Assembly: GCA_946539945.1 (NCBI GenBank)
Contig: CAMNHX010000098.1
Location: forward strand, 1 to 6,464
DNA: 6,464 bases
Origin: an uncultured Desulfobulbus sp.
GTDB taxonomy: Bacteria > Desulfobacterota > Desulfobulbia > Desulfobulbales > Desulfobulbaceae
Reading direction: 5' to 3'
Below the pieces are notes generated by a model that did not search any database, was not told where the DNA came from, and saw nothing but the letters and a program-made list of their open reading frames with translations. Position 1 is the first letter of the stretch, and each line of letters opens with the position of its first letter. A program made the translations under genes and the position numbers. Below are positions 5,358-6,464 of the stretch, in pieces.

Positions 5358-6464
5358 ATGTCACGCAGGTTTGCGACACCCCGGCGTCAGACCGGACGCA
5401 GACCGGCAGCCCTGCTGCTTCTGCTCTGCGCCTGTCTGGCGCTTTTGCCCTGTCTGGTGAGCTACCTTCTGCCCCTGTTTGGCGACACGCCCCGCGTACA
5501 GACGCCGCCTGACAACTGCTTCGGCTCGCCCGGTTTTTACCTTGCCCATTTCCTCTTTGCCCCTGTGGGTTTTCTGGTTTTTGTGCCATTGGTCCTGGTC
5601 CTGGTGCGGCTGGTGTGGCGCATGATCAGGGGAAGCGCTGCTCCGCGCCGCCTGCCCAGCGGCTTCCTGGCGGGATTGAGTGGTCTTGCGCTGGCGGCAA
5701 GCGGACTTCTGGGTTCCCTGCCTGCGCTGGACGACCATCAGGAGGCGCTGCCTGGTGGTCTTCTGGGGACAGCAATCTGGCGCTTCTGCTCTGCCTGTTT
5801 TGGCACAGGCGGAGCAGTCGTCTTCCTGGTCTTTTGCGGGTTTGCCGCCTTGATACTCTTGCCCCGGCTGATCCGCTTCTGGCGCTCTGGCACGCGACGG
5901 CGGACAATGTCCCGCCGGGTCCTGCCTCTTGGCAGAAGGTGTGCCGTGCCTGAATCCCGTGCGCAGGAAACATCGCGCCAGACGCCCCGTTTTCCGCGAC
6001 GCCCCCGTATTTCTCCAGAAGACGCCATTTTGCTCGGTGTTCCTATCCAGCGCCCCCCGCAGCAGTCCCAGCCTGAACCCCGGATTGAGGAAGTGCGCAG
6101 ACGTGTGGCAGCCCGTGCTGTTGTCCGCCCGGAGCAGCACAGTGTGCAGTCGCAGTGGATGCCTGTACAGGACGAGATGAGACCGCTGCGCCGCTCTCCC
6201 AGTCCGTCTCCATACCGACGGAGGCAGTCGCTGGATGCCCGTTTTGCCGCAGCGCAGGATGGAGAAGAAAGTGCTGGCAGGGCTTTCCCGGCAAGGGTTT
6301 CCGCCGGAAAGCCTGTTGAAGCACGGGCTGCCCGCTTTGTTACCGCGCAAAACCGGGAAGAAGCGCCTGAAGAGAAAGCCCCGGACGCATCCCCTGCCGG
6401 AAAGCCGCCTGCATCGCCAGATGCTGGCCTGACCACCGTGCAAGATGCGGAACAGTCGCCTTCT
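5358..6464 (+). CDS. ftsK: FtsK/SpoIIIE-type DNA translocase, N-terminal part (cut by window end)
   Basis: The frame is open for 369 codons to the last base, so the gene is partial. FtsK is a membrane-anchored hexameric ATPase that pumps chromosome DNA through the division septum. Four hydrophobic segments are visible near residues 18-40, 60-90, 102-121 and 152-174. The second is preceded by NCFGSPGFYLAHFLF (53-67), and the fourth region contains GGLLGTAIWRFCSACFGTGG (133-152). Both match the N..G..G and GG..G....L....G..G pattern of the FtsK four-helix membrane domain. After about 175 comes a long low-complexity linker rich in Arg, Pro, Gln, Ala and Glu, as expected before the motor. The motor domain (Walker A and B) and gamma domain lie beyond the window, so the assignment rests on the membrane domain and linker. 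The ATG at 5358 has only a weak ribosome binding site (GGA at 5349-5351). Confidence 0.82.
   Translation, partial: MSRRFATPRRQTGRRPAALLLLLCACLALLPCLVSYLLPLFGDTPRVQTPPDNCFGSPGFYLAHFLFAPVGFLVFVPLVLVLVRLVWRMIRGSAAPRRLPSGFLAGLSGLALAASGLLGSLPALDDHQEALPGGLLGTAIWRFCSACFGTGGAVVFLVFCGFAALILLPRLIRFWRSGTRRRTMSRRVLPLGRRCAVPESRAQETSRQTPRFPRRPRISPEDAILLGVPIQRPPQQSQPEPRIEEVRRRVAARAVVRPEQHSVQSQWMPVQDEMRPLRRSPSPSPYRRRQSLDARFAAAQDGEESAGRAFPARVSAGKPVEARAARFVTAQNREEAPEEKAPDASPAGKPPASPDAGLTTVQDAEQSPS

Noticed and set aside
5361..6443. A 360-codon minus-strand open frame
   Set aside because: It is antisense to the ftsK-like gene. The plus-strand frame has a clear membrane-domain pattern and stays open to the window end.

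Overview
The window is GC-rich and carries eight genes in a row, all on the + strand, with very short gaps or overlaps. No terminator is visible between them. Protein content (bacterial bifunctional RibF, riboflavin synthase, lumazine synthase, NusB and an FtsK-type N-terminus) marks it as a bacterial chromosome. The riboflavin genes next to nusB, and a cysteine-motif/helical-repeat protein of a kind I associate with sulfate reducers, suggest a deltaproteobacterium (Desulfovibrionales-like). That placement is an inference from memory and was not tested by a search.

Layout. Bases 1-239 are an apparently non-coding leader with only weak promoter-like sequence and no recognisable FMN riboswitch. 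Then come: ribF (240-1199), a five-TPR protein (1231-1872), an unrecognised protein with an N-terminal CxxC/CxC motif and a helical-repeat C-terminal half (1869-3008), a second TPR protein (3005-3634), ribE riboflavin synthase (3635-4276), ribH lumazine synthase (4309-4788), nusB (4819-5325), and the 5' part of an ftsK-like gene (5358 to the window edge, still open).

How the genes fit together. RibH makes 6,7-dimethyl-8-ribityllumazine, RibE dismutates it to riboflavin, and RibF turns riboflavin into FMN and FAD. The window therefore holds the last four catalytic steps of flavin cofactor synthesis. The early genes (ribD, ribA/ribB) are not here and must lie elsewhere. Between ribF and ribE sits a tightly coupled three-gene block of probable protein-interaction proteins: TPR, metal-site/helical-repeat and TPR. 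It is joined by two 4-base ATGA overlaps and a stop codon that directly abuts the ribE start. NusB (transcription antitermination) and FtsK (chromosome translocation at division) follow as housekeeping genes.

No mobile element, CRISPR array, tRNA, rRNA or obvious transferred segment was seen. The region looks like ordinary core genome. The unrecognised three-gene block is the part most worth a second look.
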